Notes under the pieces: model-generated
Database searches by the model: none
Seen by the model: only the letters and a program-made list of their open reading frames with translations
Told to the model about the DNA's origin: nothing
Source of the DNA: CAVXZE01 sp964615365
GTDB lineage: Bacteria; Myxococcota_A; UBA9160; UBA6930
Length of the DNA: 64,000 nt
Assembly: GCA_964615365.1 (NCBI GenBank)
Contig: CAZTOU010000008.1
Span: 1 to 64,000 of the forward strand
Direction of reading: 5' to 3'
Shown: positions 33,340 through 41,545 of the stretch, piece by piece
How the letters are laid out: the number at the start of each line of letters is the position of its first letter
Position numbering within the stretch: position 1 is the first letter of the stretch
Translations under genes and position numbers: made by a program

Positions 33340-33628
33340 GCCACTGGTAGTAGGACGAGGAGCCCGGCACCGACCCGCCGTTCCCCTCCCGGTACTCGAT
33401 GCGGTGGGGCGTCGATGCGCTCTCGACGATTTCCTTGAAGGCCTTGATCTTGCGCTCGGGATCGTCGGGATTGAGACCGTGGAACACCAATGCCACGCTC
33501 CGCTTGCTCTCGAGAACGTTCAGCACCAGCGTTGCGAGGGTGAAGACCTTGCCGATCCCCTCGACGGCCTCGACCGAGAAGCGGGGAACTTCGATCTTGT
33601 CGAGCTCGATGTCGTACTCGAGACGCAT
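33317..33628 (-). CDS. Small protein of unknown function, overlaps the fusion gene
   Basis: The 103-residue protein from ATG 33628 (AGGAGA upstream) reads MRLEYDIELDKIEVPRFSVEAVEGIGKVF, then LVFHGLNPDDPERKIKAFKEIV and a C-terminal GSSSYYQWLTLERAS. No family recognised. Its 3' end overlaps the fusion gene's 3' end by 23 bases on the opposite strand. A further in-frame start 14 codons upstream is less likely. Confidence 0.65.
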   Translation of the reverse strand: MRLEYDIELDKIEVPRFSVEAVEGIGKVFTLATLVLNVLESKRSVALVFHGLNPDDPERKIKAFKEIVESASTPHRIEYREGNGGSVPGSSSYYQWLTLERAS

Positions 33629-33687
33629 GAATCTCTCCTGGCTGGAAGGCGCGCCGCAGAGTGACCCCAACCCAAGGGAGTGTCAAG

Positions 33688-34575
33688 TCAGCTCGCGGAA
33701 CGCTTCTGGTTGACCGCGATACGCTCCAGCAGCTCCTCGCGACTGATCACCTGCTTCTCGATCAAGAGCTGAGTAAGAGCGTGAAGGATGTCACGGGTGG
33801 GCACCTGTCGCGGCTTCTCGGCGGACGCGGAGGGAGTCGCTGCTACCCCTTCCCCTTCGACGGCGCGACTCGCACCGTCGGCGCCCTCCCCGTCGAGGCG
33901 GAGGTCGGAGAGGATCTCGAACGGGTCGCCCAGGACCGGGTCCGTTTCGCCATCCGAGACCGACATCTCGGCCGGAGCGGAGGCAGCCCCGTCGTCGCTC
34001 TTCGGCTCGGCTGTCGCGGGAGGCTCGGAGACGACCTGGGACGGGCCGTTGTAGAGCGGAGCCGTGTCTCCATCCGAGACCGGCGTCTCGGTGAGGACCG
34101 AGTCCGCCTCGCCCTGGGCGGGGCGGGGACCCTCGCCCCGATAGAAGTTGGCGACGGCGGTGTTGAGCTGGATCGGACCCACCAGAACCGGCCGAACCGG
34201 AACCCCGACCCGGAAGCTCACCTCGTCGATGATGCGGAGATCCTCCGGATGTGCCATTCCGAGATAGAGGACCTCTCCGCCGCCGACCCGCTTCTTGAAG
34301 AGCGGGATGACGCGGTGTTGCTCGGCCACCTCGACGGGCAGCAGCGCCAGGATCTCCGGCTCGATCCGTTTCCCCGCGAGATGAACACCGGGGATTCCGT
34401 GGTGGCGGGAGAGGATCCGCAACAGCTCGTCTTCGGAGAGGTATCCCAGATGGATCAGCGTCTCTCCGAGATGATTGCCCCAGCGGGACTGCTCACCGAG
34501 AGCCGCCGCGAGCTGGAACTCGTCGATCAATCCCGCCTCGATCAGGAGCTCTCCAAGCTTCGCCTTTTCGGACAA
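33688..34575 (-). CDS. GspE N-terminal-like (MshEN) domain protein without ATPase
   Basis: The N-terminal third (LGELLIEAGLIDEFQLAAALGEQSRWGNHLGETLIHLGYLSEDELLRIL, then HGIPGVHLAGKRIEPEILALLPVEVAEQHRVIPL) matches the type II secretion ATPase N-terminal or MshEN domain, which in some proteins binds c-di-GMP. No ATPase follows. The rest is a Pro/Asp/Ser-rich stretch with repeated SDG(D/E)T motifs and a C-terminal helical piece (DILHALTQLLIEKQVISREELLERI). TTG at 34575 chosen, with GGAGG six bases upstream. Confidence 0.75.
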   Translation of the reverse strand: MSEKAKLGELLIEAGLIDEFQLAAALGEQSRWGNHLGETLIHLGYLSEDELLRILSRHHGIPGVHLAGKRIEPEILALLPVEVAEQHRVIPLFKKRVGGGEVLYLGMAHPEDLRIIDEVSFRVGVPVRPVLVGPIQLNTAVANFYRGEGPRPAQGEADSVLTETPVSDGDTAPLYNGPSQVVSEPPATAEPKSDDGAASAPAEMSVSDGETDPVLGDPFEILSDLRLDGEGADGASRAVEGEGVAATPSASAEKPRQVPTRDILHALTQLLIEKQVISREELLERIAVNQKRSAS

Positions 34576-34690
34576 GTCCGCCTCCGCGCTTCGCCGCTTA
34601 CGATCATCGGCCTGTCGGCGCCGGCAGCTTAGGTCCCACTCATGCCCCCGGGGGGTAACAGCCTCGGACGCGCAGTCGGTCGGCGCCGAC

Positions 34691-35698
34691 TCACCCCTCG
34701 TCGTACAGGTGGCACGCGACGTGGCGGGCATCGGCCCCCCGATCCAGGGGGCCCAGCTCGGGAGGCACGCTCCGGCAGCGGTCCATGGCCTCGGGGCAAC
34801 GGGGGTGGAAGGGGCAGCCGGACGGCGGATCCAGCGCCGAGGGGACCTCGCCGGAAAGCGGACGGAAGGGGACCTCGAGGGTTGGGTCCGGAACCGGATT
34901 GGACGCCATCAGGGCCTGGGTGTAGGGGTGAAGGGGCTCCCCGAAGAGCGCTCCGGCGGCGCCACTCTCGACCAGGCGACCCAGGTACATGACGCCCACC
35001 CGATCTGCGACGTGTCGGACCACGTTGAGGTCGTGGGTGATGAACAGGTAGGCGAGCTGGTACTCCTCCTGGAGGTCCGCCAGCAGGTTCAGGATCTGAG
35101 CCTGGATGGAGACGTCGAGGGCCGACACCGCCTCGTCGCAGACGATGAAGTCGGGCTCCAGCGCGAGCGCCCGGGCAATGCCAATCCGCTGGCGTTGACC
35201 GCCGGAGAACTCGTGCGGGTAGCGGGTGCGGTAGTCCGGCGCCAGCCCCACTCGCGTGAGAAGCTGCGCGGTCCGCTCGTCGAGGTCGGCTCCCCGGGCG
35301 AGACGATGGACCTGGAGTGGCTCACCGACGATGCTGCCGACGGTCATGCGCGGGTTGAGCGAGCCGTACGGATCCTGGAAGACGATCTGCATGCGTCGTC
35401 GCAGGGTTCGGAGCTCGCGGGGAGAGAGCTCGAACAGCGACTCTCCGTCGAAGATCACCTCGCCGGCGGTCGGCTCGAGGAGACGGAGGATGGTGCGGCC
35501 GGCGGTCGTCTTCCCGCAACCGGACTCGCCCACCAGGGCGAAGATCTCGCCAGTGTGGATCTCCAGGGAGACGTCGTCGACGGCCTTCACCCAGGCGGAG
35601 GTGCGCGAGAGGACGCCGCTCCGCACCGCGAAGTACTTCTTCAGGTGACGGATCTCCACCAGCGGCGCCGTTTCGCCACTCACGGCTTTGCGCTCCAT
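34691..35698 (-). CDS. oppF: Oligopeptide/dipeptide ABC transporter ATPase (OppF/DppF)
   Basis: The 335-residue ATPase has Walker A ALVGESGCGKTTAGRTILRL, IVFQDPYGSLNPRMTV, signature HEFSGGQRQRIGIARALA and Walker B IVCDEAVSALDVSIQAQIL. The C-terminal oligopeptide extension with CPFHPRCPEAMDRCRSVPP carries the Cys-rich motif that binds an Fe-S cluster in DppD-type subunits. Last gene of oppABCDF; starts 7 bases downstream of oppD. Confidence 0.93.
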   Translation of the reverse strand: MERKAVSGETAPLVEIRHLKKYFAVRSGVLSRTSAWVKAVDDVSLEIHTGEIFALVGESGCGKTTAGRTILRLLEPTAGEVIFDGESLFELSPRELRTLRRRMQIVFQDPYGSLNPRMTVGSIVGEPLQVHRLARGADLDERTAQLLTRVGLAPDYRTRYPHEFSGGQRQRIGIARALALEPDFIVCDEAVSALDVSIQAQILNLLADLQEEYQLAYLFITHDLNVVRHVADRVGVMYLGRLVESGAAGALFGEPLHPYTQALMASNPVPDPTLEVPFRPLSGEVPSALDPPSGCPFHPRCPEAMDRCRSVPPELGPLDRGADARHVACHLYDEG

Positions 35699-35705
35699 GC
35701 TCCCC

Positions 35706-36686
35706 TCACGGCTGGTCGACCAGCCAGCATGCCACTTGGTGGCCCGCGCTCACCTGGCGCAGCCGCGGCGGGTCCTCGGGGCAGCGCGCCATCGCGTAGG
35801 GACAGCGCTCGGAGAACGCGCACCCCTTGGGAAGGTGCAGTGGCGACGGCACCGTTCCCTCGATGGCCTCGAGACGCTCGCCCTCGTGGCCGGGTCGCGG
35901 CAGCGCACGCAGCAGCGCCTGCGAGTAGGGATGGACCGGGTTGGCGAAGAGCTCGGGCACGCTGCAGGTCTCCACGAGCTTTCCGGCGTACATCACCGCC
36001 ACGTTGCGGGCGAAGTGTGCCACCACCCCCAGGTTGTGGGTGATCAGCAGGATGGCCATCCCCACCTCCTCCTGCAGCCGCCCGAGAAGCTCGAGGATCT
36101 GGGCCTGGATGGTCACGTCGAGAGCGGTGGTGGGCTCGTCGGCGATCAACAGCGCCGGCTTGCAGGCGAGCGCCATGGCAATCATCACCCGCTGCTTCAT
36201 GCCTCCCGAGAGCTCGTGGGGGTAGGAATCGACGCGGGTCTCCGGCGACGGGATCCCCACCCGGTCCAGCAGTTGCACGACCCGGTCGCGCGCCTGCCGG
36301 GCGCGCATTCCCTGGTGGAGGCGCAGCACCTCTGCGATCTGTTCGCCGACGCGGAAGACCGGGTTGAGGGACGTCATCGGCTCCTGGAACACCATCGAGA
36401 TGTGGGCACCGCGAATGCTGCGCAGCTCGCGGGGGGAGAGCTGGGTCAGATCGCGACCCTGGAACCGCACCTCTCCGCGGACGATACGTCCCGGCGGATC
36501 CACCAGACCGATGATGGCGAGGGCGGTCACCGATTTCCCGGAACCCGACTCGCCGACCAGCGCGAGAGTGCTCCCGGCCTCGATCTCCAGATCCACACCC
36601 CGCACCGCGGGCACCGCCCCGGCCTCGGAGAAGAAGCAGACCTCGAGCCCCCGCACAGCCAGCAGGGCATCGGACCCGCCGGCCAT
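35706..36686 (-). CDS. oppD: Oligopeptide/dipeptide ABC transporter ATPase (OppD/DppD)
   Basis: A 326-residue ATPase: LALVGESGSGKSVTALAIIGL (Walker A), SMVFQEPMTSLNP, HELSGGMKQRVMIAMALA (signature), LLIADEPTTALDVTIQAQIL (Walker B) and a C-terminal CAFSERCPYAMARC motif. The ATG at 36686 has GGAGGAG eight bases upstream; a GTG at 36737 is in frame just 3 bases after oppC but has no site. Confidence 0.93.
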   Translation of the reverse strand: MAGGSDALLAVRGLEVCFFSEAGAVPAVRGVDLEIEAGSTLALVGESGSGKSVTALAIIGLVDPPGRIVRGEVRFQGRDLTQLSPRELRSIRGAHISMVFQEPMTSLNPVFRVGEQIAEVLRLHQGMRARQARDRVVQLLDRVGIPSPETRVDSYPHELSGGMKQRVMIAMALACKPALLIADEPTTALDVTIQAQILELLGRLQEEVGMAILLITHNLGVVAHFARNVAVMYAGKLVETCSVPELFANPVHPYSQALLRALPRPGHEGERLEAIEGTVPSPLHLPKGCAFSERCPYAMARCPEDPPRLRQVSAGHQVACWLVDQP

Positions 36687-36740
36687 CAGCGGCTCCTCCG
36701 AGGCGCTCCGGCGTGTCTCAGGAGAAGCCAACGGCACCGC

Positions 36741-37760
36741 TCAGGCCTCGAGCTTCGGATCGAGCGCATCGCGCAGTCCATCCCCCAGCAGGTTGTAGGC
36801 GGTCACCGTCAAGAAGATGGCGGCGCCGGGGTACACCGCGAGCCACCAGGCGAAGGTGCTGGAGCGCGCCTCCGCGAGGATCGAACCCCAGGTCACCAGG
36901 TGTTGGGGAACGCCGATTCCCAGGAAGGAGAGGCCCGACTCGGTGAGGATGGCGCTCGCCACGCCGAAGGCCATCGACACCAGGACCGGCGCCACCGCGT
37001 TGGGGAGGATGTGACGGAACATCACCCGGCCGTCCGACGCACCGATGGCGCGGGCGGCGGTGACGAAGTCCTGGGCGCGGACCTTCAGGAACTCACTCCG
37101 AATGAACCGGGCGATGCCCACCCATCCGGTGAGTCCGAGAATCGCCATGATGGTGTAGATGGAAGGCGGGAAGATGGCGGCGACGGTGATGATCAGGAAG
37201 AAGGTGGGGATTCCCAGCATCATCTCGAAGAGCCGCGAGAGCAGGATGTCGACCAGGCCACCGTAGTAGCCGGCGAATCCTCCCAGAAGGATGCCGATGC
37301 TGGCCTGGATGGCCACCACCACCAGCCCGATGGTCAGCGAGATGCGGATGCCGTGGATCATGCCCGCCGCGACGTCCCGCCCCAGCCCATCGGTCCCCAG
37401 CCAGTGGTCTCGGGATGGCGACTCGAAAATGTCGCCGGTGATGTCCACCGCCGTCGGGGCGTAGGGGATCGGCGGCCAGAGGACGGCATCGGCGCGCTCC
37501 GCCAGCTGCCGGAAATCGGCGTTCGCCAGCGGCTCGGGCCACTTCCCGATCCCAAGCCACACCTGGTAGTCGAGCAGCAGCGGTGAGTACCGTTCGCCGT
37601 CGACCTCGAGGTAGTAGGGCTTGTCGCTGGCGATGACGTCCCCGAGCAGCGCGATCACCGCCAGCACGACCACGAAGCGGAGGCCCCACATGGCGCGAGC
37701 GTTGCGTCGCAGCTCCGCCCAGGCCCGGGAGCCCTGCCCCTGTGACGGATCGCCGTTCAC
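36741..37760 (-). CDS. oppC: Oligopeptide ABC transporter permease OppC
   Basis: The 339-residue inner-membrane subunit has an N-terminal helix, an enlarged loop (residues about 45-115: DKPYYLEVDGERYSPLL ...), and a permease domain with GTDGLGRDVAAGMIHGIRISL and the EAA loop AARAIGASDGRVMFRHILPN. Start overlaps the oppB stop (ATGA). Confidence 0.93.
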   Translation of the reverse strand: MNGDPSQGQGSRAWAELRRNARAMWGLRFVVVLAVIALLGDVIASDKPYYLEVDGERYSPLLLDYQVWLGIGKWPEPLANADFRQLAERADAVLWPPIPYAPTAVDITGDIFESPSRDHWLGTDGLGRDVAAGMIHGIRISLTIGLVVVAIQASIGILLGGFAGYYGGLVDILLSRLFEMMLGIPTFFLIITVAAIFPPSIYTIMAILGLTGWVGIARFIRSEFLKVRAQDFVTAARAIGASDGRVMFRHILPNAVAPVLVSMAFGVASAILTESGLSFLGIGVPQHLVTWGSILAEARSSTFAWWLAVYPGAAIFLTVTAYNLLGDGLRDALDPKLEA

Positions 37761-38785
37761 CTGCTCGCCCTTCCGAAGCTGATGCGAGGATCGACCACCG
37801 CCAGGGCGATGTCGGAGAGCAGGATCCCCAGCAAGGTGAGGAAGGTGCTGGCGGCGAACAGGGCCAGCACCACCGGGTAGTCGCGGGCCAGCACCGACTG
37901 ATAGCCGAGCTGGCCGATGCCCGGAATCGAGAAGATCGTCTCGATGATCACCGAGCCCCCGATCAGCGCGGGGAGCAGACCGGCCAGGATCGTGATCACC
38001 GGGATCAGCGAGTTGCGCAGCATGTGCTTGAGGATCACCACCGGCTCCGAGAGACCCTTCGCCCGAGCGGTGCGGATGTAGTCCTGGCGGGCGTTCTCCA
38101 GCATCGAGCTACGCATGAACCGGGAGAGGGCGGCAAAGGCGCCGTAGGTCGTGCACAAGAGCGGCATCGCCAGGTGGTAGAGGTAGTCGCCGGCGCTTTG
38201 CCACCAGGGCCAGTCCGGCTCGTACGCGAGGGAGTGGAGGCCGGCGGGCGGAAACCAGGCGAAGAAGTCGCCTCCACAGAAGAAGATGATGATGAGGGTG
38301 CCGACCCAGAAGACCGGCAACGAGTAGAGCATGAACACGGCGAGAGTCGAGGCCTGGTCCAGCCAGCTCCCGGTGCGAACCGCCGAGTAGATCCCCAGCG
38401 GGATGGCGATCAGGTAGGTGATCAGGATCGCCAGCGTGTTGAGCACGATGGTGACGGGCAACCGATCGCGGATCTTGTTCCACACCGGCTGCCGGTCCTT
38501 GATGCTGTCGCCGAGGTCGCCCCGCACCAGCCGGCTGAACCACATCCCGTACTGCACCGGGATGGAGCGATCGAGGCCCAGCTCGTGGCGCAGCCGCTCC
38601 TTCTCCTCCTCGATCTCGGCCAGACGCTCGGTGTTGACGCCCTCGGTGCCCGCCGCCAGTCCGCCCGACAAGAACAGCTCCACCGGATCGCCAGGTGCGG
38701 CCAGCATGATGGCGAAGGCGAGGAAGGTGACCCCGATGAAGGTTGGCACCAGCAGCAGCACGCGCCGGACGATGTACTGGAGCAC
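37757..38785 (-). CDS. oppB: Oligopeptide ABC transporter permease OppB
   Basis: A 342-residue permease with VLLLVPTFIGVTFLAFAIMLAAPGDP at the start, a long loop (residues about 45-85), and the EAA motif RTARAKGLSEPVVILKHMLRNSLIPVITIL. Ends with the family's IARDYPVVLALF / LLSDIALAVVDPRISF. The pair OppB/OppC forms the channel. Confidence 0.94.
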   Translation of the reverse strand: MLQYIVRRVLLLVPTFIGVTFLAFAIMLAAPGDPVELFLSGGLAAGTEGVNTERLAEIEEEKERLRHELGLDRSIPVQYGMWFSRLVRGDLGDSIKDRQPVWNKIRDRLPVTIVLNTLAILITYLIAIPLGIYSAVRTGSWLDQASTLAVFMLYSLPVFWVGTLIIIFFCGGDFFAWFPPAGLHSLAYEPDWPWWQSAGDYLYHLAMPLLCTTYGAFAALSRFMRSSMLENARQDYIRTARAKGLSEPVVILKHMLRNSLIPVITILAGLLPALIGGSVIIETIFSIPGIGQLGYQSVLARDYPVVLALFAASTFLTLLGILLSDIALAVVDPRISFGRASR

Positions 38786-38797
38786 GCGGCGAGGGCC

Positions 38798-40624
38798 TCA
38801 CGGGTACTTCTGGTCCGGGCCGGGCACCCACCACTCGTTGAGCCGGGAGCCGAGACCCGGGTACCAGGTAACGCCGTGGAAGCGCCGATCCCAGGCGGTC
38901 ACGCCCTCCGGCGCGTAGAGAAAGGTGTAGGGCTGCTCCTGATAGAGGATCTCCTGGAAGCGGTCGTAGAGCACCTTCCTCTTGGCGGCGTCGAACTCGA
39001 CGCGGTAGTCCTCCAAGATGCGGTCGACCTCCTCGCTCTTGAAGGCGATGAAGTTGGAGCCTCCGGCGATCGCCTGGGAGGAGTGCCAGATCTGGTAGGC
39101 GTCCGGTGGGATGGCCGCGGTCCCGGTCCAGCCCAGCACCACCGCGTCGTAGTCGAAGCCCTTGGCCTTCTCCAGCAGGATCGACCAGTCGACCGAGCGG
39201 AAGGAGGCATCGATGCCCACCTTCTTGAAGTGGTCGATGACCACCAGCCCGACCTTCTTGCGCTCGTCGTTGCCGGCGTTGGAGATGAGCTCGAACCGGA
39301 GCGGCAGACGCTGCCCGTCGATCTCCTTGTCGAGAATCCCGTCGCCGTCGCTGTCCGTCCAGCCGGCTTCTTTGAGCAGCTCCCGCGCGCGCTTCGGGTC
39401 GTGGGGCCAGGGCTCGAGCGCCTGGTTGTACTCCGGCCGCTTGCGGAAGATCGGGCTCTCCACCGGCTCGGCCAGGCCCAGCATCACCTTGTCGACGATG
39501 TTCTGCTTGTCGACCAGGTGGGAGAGCGCCTGACGAACCCGCCGGTCCTGGAACACCGTCCGCTTCTGGTTCCAGCCGATGTAGGTGAAGCTGCCCGAGA
39601 GCTCGCGGTGCTTCCCCGCCCGCTCCCGGAACCGGGCGCTTCCCGTCTGCTTGTGGTGCTGGATGGGCGAGAGCGAGAGCACGTCGAGGTTTCCCGACTT
39701 GAAGGCGACCAGCGCCGCCTCCCGGTCGTTGATGACGCGGAACAGGAGGCGATCGACCCAGCCGTCCTCGAGATCCGTCTGATCCTGGGCCCAGTAGTCA
39801 TCCCGGTGTCGCAGGACCACCCGCTCTCCGGTGATCCAATCCCGGTCCGGGTCCTCCAGCCGATAGGCGCCCGGTCCCATGGGACGCCGCTGGAAGTCCT
39901 CGTTGAAGTGCTTGGCGAAGCGCCGGGCCTTCTCCTTGGGTTCGGGGTCGAGCCCGTCCCAGCCGTTCAAGTCGGCCACGCTGATGCCTTCGAGGAGGTT
40001 CTCGGGATCGTAGTAGTGGCGCGGCAGTGGGTTGATCGAGCCCAGCGTATAGTCGTTGCGGAAGTACACCTCCGCCAGATCGAGGCGCACCGTCTGGGGG
40101 TCGACGGCGGTCGCGTCGGCGACCGAGTTGAAGTAGTTGCGGGCGTGGGGTGCGTTCACCAGCGGATGGCGTACCGCCTTCAGGTAGAACACCACGTCCT
40201 CGGCGGTGACCGGCGTTCCATCGGAGAAGGTCACTCCCTCGCGGAGCCGATAGGTGTAGGTGAGGTGGTCCTCCGACACCTCCGGGAGTGCCCGGGCGAG
40301 CAATGGCTTCTGCTCGAGGGTCTCGTAATCGAGCTGGATCAGGGCGGGGAAGAGCCAGCTCAGCACCCGGCTCGCGCCGGCGTCGTTGGAGGTGAGCGGG
40401 TTCAGGTTCTCCGGGTCGGAGAGCATCTGGAGCACCAGCCAGTCACCGCGCACGGGCGTGCCCTCGGCTTGCCCGACGGTCGGAGTCCCGTCTGCGCTTC
40501 CCGCCGGGGTTCCGGTCTCCCCCTGCTCCGGGTCGCCGCAGGCGACACAGAGGAGGAGTATCAGCGCGAGGGCGACGGCGACTCCGCGGCCGCTGCGAGA
40601 AACGTCAAGGCCTCCCATCGACAC
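38798..40624 (-). CDS. oppA: Oligopeptide-binding lipoprotein OppA
   Basis: A 608-residue solute-binding protein. The N-terminus has a hydrophobic segment ending ILLLCVACG, so it is likely a lipoprotein. The SBP_bac_5 core is clear: DPENLNPLTSNDAGASRVLSWLFPALIQLD, GVTFSDGTPVTAEDVVFYL, RRVRQALSHLVDKQNIVDKVML and a C-terminal cluster. First gene of oppABCDF; the 159-base gap upstream holds a hairpin remnant. Confidence 0.92.
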   Translation of the reverse strand: MSMGGLDVSRSGRGVAVALALILLLCVACGDPEQGETGTPAGSADGTPTVGQAEGTPVRGDWLVLQMLSDPENLNPLTSNDAGASRVLSWLFPALIQLDYETLEQKPLLARALPEVSEDHLTYTYRLREGVTFSDGTPVTAEDVVFYLKAVRHPLVNAPHARNYFNSVADATAVDPQTVRLDLAEVYFRNDYTLGSINPLPRHYYDPENLLEGISVADLNGWDGLDPEPKEKARRFAKHFNEDFQRRPMGPGAYRLEDPDRDWITGERVVLRHRDDYWAQDQTDLEDGWVDRLLFRVINDREAALVAFKSGNLDVLSLSPIQHHKQTGSARFRERAGKHRELSGSFTYIGWNQKRTVFQDRRVRQALSHLVDKQNIVDKVMLGLAEPVESPIFRKRPEYNQALEPWPHDPKRARELLKEAGWTDSDGDGILDKEIDGQRLPLRFELISNAGNDERKKVGLVVIDHFKKVGIDASFRSVDWSILLEKAKGFDYDAVVLGWTGTAAIPPDAYQIWHSSQAIAGGSNFIAFKSEEVDRILEDYRVEFDAAKRKVLYDRFQEILYQEQPYTFLYAPEGVTAWDRRFHGVTWYPGLGSRLNEWWVPGPDQKYP

Positions 40625-40753
40625 CCCCTCGGATCTTCACGGTGGCGAGCGATTCCAGCCCGGTCAAGGGCTCGAATGCCTGCGGCAGCGGTGGCTCAAG
40701 TGGAGGGCTCTCGGGGAATCGCCGCCCTGCGACCTCACCGAACGCCCTTACGC

Positions 40754-40778
40754 GGGGACGCCGGAACTTTGACACCCC
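40754..40778. repeat. Small GGGG/CCCC-flanked palindromic remnant
   Basis: GGGGACG at 40754-40760 and CACCCC at 40773-40778 flank a 12-base interior that includes AACTTTGA. It lies in the intergenic stretch 40625-40783 and shares GGGGACG with the large palindrome at 16261 and the hairpin at 25181. Possibly a decayed solo copy of the same element. Confidence 0.25.
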
Positions 40779-40783
40779 TGAAT

Positions 40784-41545
40784 TCATTGAGCTTTCTCGA
40801 GCCGGAAGACGCCCTCGGGCAAGCTCGGGTTGAGCTCGACCTGGCGGAAGTGGATCTCCGCGTGGACCGCGGAGATCGGGAAGTCGAGCTCGACCCGATG
40901 GGCGAAGCGGATGCCGGCCACCTCCCGGTAGTCGTCGTAGCGCACCTGGAGCCGCGCCCCCTCCGGACCGACCACCTGGTAGCGAGACAGGAGGTTCCGG
41001 GCGTCGAACTCGAGGGCAGACCGGTAGGGACCTCTCCCGCGAATCTCGAAGCGCAGCCGACCGTCCTCGATCTCGACCGCGCCGGTGATCTCCCCCCCCG
41101 GACTCTCGATTCGGGGAGCTCCCAGCAGCACCTCCACGGCAGCCTCGGGCGTGAGGGGAACCCCGGCCACCTCCCACAGCACACTGGGTCGGATCTCGCC
41201 GCTCTGCACCGCGCCGCTCTCGGAACGGTAGAGGTCGTACTGCTCGCCGTCGGTCGCGAGCACCGCGACCCGCTGGTTCAGCAGACCGAGCACCTCCACC
41301 CGGAACCGGGCCGGTCGCTCGAGTGCCAGCATCTGGCGAGCGAAGGACCCGCCGCGCGTGCCATCCAGCGAGACGCGCGCGGTGCCCCGGAGCGAGTGCA
41401 GCCCTTCGGCGCGAGCCGTCCAGCTCGCCAGGAGCAGCCCGGGACGGGGATCGTCGTCTCCGAGCCGCACCGCTCCCGGCGGCAGGGTGCGACAGCCCGT
41501 CTGGAGCAGTAGCGCCGCGGCCAGCGCCAGTGCGGCGCGCTTCAC
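40784..41545 (-). CDS. DUF4292/LolB-like outer-membrane lipoprotein
   Basis: The 253-residue protein has a lipoprotein signal (LALAAALLLQTGC) and a beta-rich body that fits the LolA/LolB/DUF4292 fold (LRGTARVSLDGTRGGSFARQMLALERPARFRVEVLGLLNQRVAVLATDGEQYDLYR ... FAHRVELDFPISAVHAEIHFRQVELN). LolB takes lipoproteins from LolA into the outer membrane, but this family's role is untested. Overlaps the TPR lipoprotein (ATGA). Confidence 0.75.
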   Translation of the reverse strand: MKRAALALAAALLLQTGCRTLPPGAVRLGDDDPRPGLLLASWTARAEGLHSLRGTARVSLDGTRGGSFARQMLALERPARFRVEVLGLLNQRVAVLATDGEQYDLYRSESGAVQSGEIRPSVLWEVAGVPLTPEAAVEVLLGAPRIESPGGEITGAVEIEDGRLRFEIRGRGPYRSALEFDARNLLSRYQVVGPEGARLQVRYDDYREVAGIRFAHRVELDFPISAVHAEIHFRQVELNPSLPEGVFRLEKAQ

